Shown: positions 34,208 to 35,275 of the stretch, one piece after another
Layout: every line of letters starts with the position of its first letter
How positions within the stretch are numbered: position 1 is the first letter of the stretch
Source: Candidatus Melainabacteria bacterium
GTDB taxonomy: Bacteria; Cyanobacteriota; Vampirovibrionia; Obscuribacterales; Obscuribacteraceae
Reading direction: 5' to 3'
Assembly (NCBI GenBank): GCA_027451745.1
Contig: DAIDIP010000026.1
Span: forward strand, 1 to 35,275
Length of the DNA stretch: 35,275 bases
Notes under the pieces: generated by a model
What the model was told of the DNA's origin: nothing
The model's database searches: none
The model's input: the letters and a program-made list of their open reading frames with translations, nothing else
Made by a program: the position numbers and the translations under genes

Positions 34208-35275
34208 ATGACTAAACCTATTAATCCGTGGAAATTACCCGAATTTAGAGCAGGACAAAACATTGTTTGCCGCGTAGAGAGGCAAGAGCCAGATGGCTAC
34301 GCTGTAACGATATCAAAAGAAAACTTGCCTGGTTTTTTACCGACTGAAGAGCCTTTGCGCATTGGCGAGGAAGTTCTAGCCCAATTTGTTTGTGTAACTA
34401 ACAATCGCATATTACTTACAACACGATTTTCAAGTATTACCAATCAAAAACGACCTTTTCAATACGTTGACTGGGAGCAACAACTCAGTCAATTAGGCAC
34501 AGAAGAAGGACAGGCGAACTCTCCATCTCAATTAAGCGAAGAAGAGGCCGCTTTTATGGTATGGGCACAGCAAGCTAGTCCTGCAAGTATCCATCTTCGC
34601 AGAGCAACAGATTTAATTCTTCCGCCTCTAAACCCAGCAGATGTAGAGAATTTTACGATAGCTGAGCACGATGTGGAATGGCTCATTACTGATTTGGAAG
34701 GCGGTATGCGAAGTGGTTGTTTGAAAGCCTCCTGCGAGAGCAAACTTTCCCGAAGTGCAATGCTGCTTTATCGCGGCAGATGCGTGGGCTGTATATATAG
34801 CAACAAACAATATCCAGAATGTCCACCACAAGAAGAAGCGCTACAAAATACACTTTGCGATCTAAAAAATCCAGACACTCAGGTTAAGCTCTATGATTTA
34901 CCTGAAAGTTTAGTCCTAGCATCTTCAGCACTATTTCTTGGTTATCCTCTTGAACATAAAGAGAATCCAGATCCTAGAGATGCTTTTGACTATACACTTG
35001 AATGGCTAGACAGTAAAAAATATACAGCTTGTCTTACTATTGGATTAACTAATCGACTTGGACACTGCTTTGTTTATGTGTATCGCGGTCTTTATGTAGG
35101 AGCATTCTACGTCGAAGACCAAACGTTCACCCAGAATAGAGATGTCGTCTACAATATTTTTCAAGAAGATCCACAAGCCAGTTTAAATGTACAAATTCTG
35201 CCAAGTGAGATGACCTCGGCAGCTGTGCGGTTTGGCTATAGTCTAAGTATTGCAACCAAGCAGATATTCTTATAA
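34208..35275 (+). CDS. S1/OB-like domain protein with two copies of a ~100-residue repeat
   Basis: 355 residues, complete at the window edge. Residues about 14-74 look like an S1/OB RNA-binding fold (RAGQNIVCRVERQ, then PGFLPTEEPLRIGEEV, then NNRILLTTRF). A polar linker follows. Residues about 151-249 and 257-350 are clearly duplicated: DVEWL / YTLEWL, LLYRGRCVGCIYSNKQ / YVYRGLYVGAFYVEDQ, YDLPES / QILPSE and FLGYPL / RFGYSL. The repeat resembles PATAN/DUF4388 domains of bacterial signalling proteins, but that link is tentative. No signal or membrane segment is present. It starts 17 bp after fur on the same strand, so it may be under the same metal control. The function is unknown. Confidence 0.7.
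   Translation: MTKPINPWKLPEFRAGQNIVCRVERQEPDGYAVTISKENLPGFLPTEEPLRIGEEVLAQFVCVTNNRILLTTRFSSITNQKRPFQYVDWEQQLSQLGTEEGQANSPSQLSEEEAAFMVWAQQASPASIHLRRATDLILPPLNPADVENFTIAEHDVEWLITDLEGGMRSGCLKASCESKLSRSAMLLYRGRCVGCIYSNKQYPECPPQEEALQNTLCDLKNPDTQVKLYDLPESLVLASSALFLGYPLEHKENPDPRDAFDYTLEWLDSKKYTACLTIGLTNRLGHCFVYVYRGLYVGAFYVEDQTFTQNRDVVYNIFQEDPQASLNVQILPSEMTSAAVRFGYSLSIATKQIFL

Noticed and set aside
1-35275. CRISPR array, tRNA, rRNA, insertion sequence, prophage or defence island
   Set aside because: No repeat-spacer pattern, cloverleaf, transposase, integrase or phage gene was recognised; the gene content is chromosomal housekeeping.

Overview
The window is a compact, AT-rich (roughly 38-40 % G+C by eye) bacterial chromosome segment of about 31 genes. 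Nearly all are housekeeping genes. The cell has a Gram-negative type envelope: lipid A 4'-kinase, Kdo transferase and a heptosyltransferase are all present. A zinc-ribbon Ser/Thr kinase, two TadE-like prepilins, an HNH protein of the kind common in cyanobacteria and a C-terminal repeat protein resembling PATAN/DUF4388 domains suggest a non-photosynthetic relative of Cyanobacteria (Melainabacteria/Vampirovibrionia, perhaps Obscuribacterales). That placement is an inference from gene content, not a computed result. No tRNA, rRNA, CRISPR array, insertion sequence or phage gene was recognised.

Layout. Positions 1-5205 (minus strand) hold a tightly coupled envelope operon: NAD-dependent epimerase, waaA, lpxK, a GT9 heptosyltransferase and a small secreted Gln-rich protein. 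Neighbours overlap or lie 3 bp apart. A very good sigma70-type promoter (TTGACT, 17 bp, TATACT) lies in front of it, with a 20-bp palindrome over its -35 box. Positions 5576-7134 (plus) carry a secreted or lipoprotein alpha/beta hydrolase and a decayed short-chain dehydrogenase. Positions 7131-10279 (minus) hold priA and an HNH endonuclease.

Positions 10541-17203 (plus) hold the classic translation cluster rpsB-tsf-pyrH-frr, followed by glmS and hemW. Unusual G+C-rich, purine-rich spacers sit on both sides of glmS. Positions 17306-19048 encode a membrane-anchored Ser/Thr kinase with an HQD catalytic loop. Then come a small unknown gene, a family-4 uracil-DNA glycosylase and murI (minus), the proton-pumping pyrophosphatase hppA (plus) and a TPR protein (minus).

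Positions 24961-26012 (plus) encode two adjacent TadE-like prepilins, facing a heavy-metal-associated domain protein and ftsZ (minus). The last part holds a DUF445 membrane protein (plus), a large unknown protein (minus), uvrA, a Fur-family regulator with a Fur-box-like palindrome at its start, and an unrecognised protein with an S1-like domain plus two copies of a ~100-residue repeat.

I found no complete undescribed system. The best leads are the S1-plus-repeat protein beside fur, the envelope operon control region, the G+C-rich dispersed spacer elements, the orphan TadE pair and the divergent kinase.
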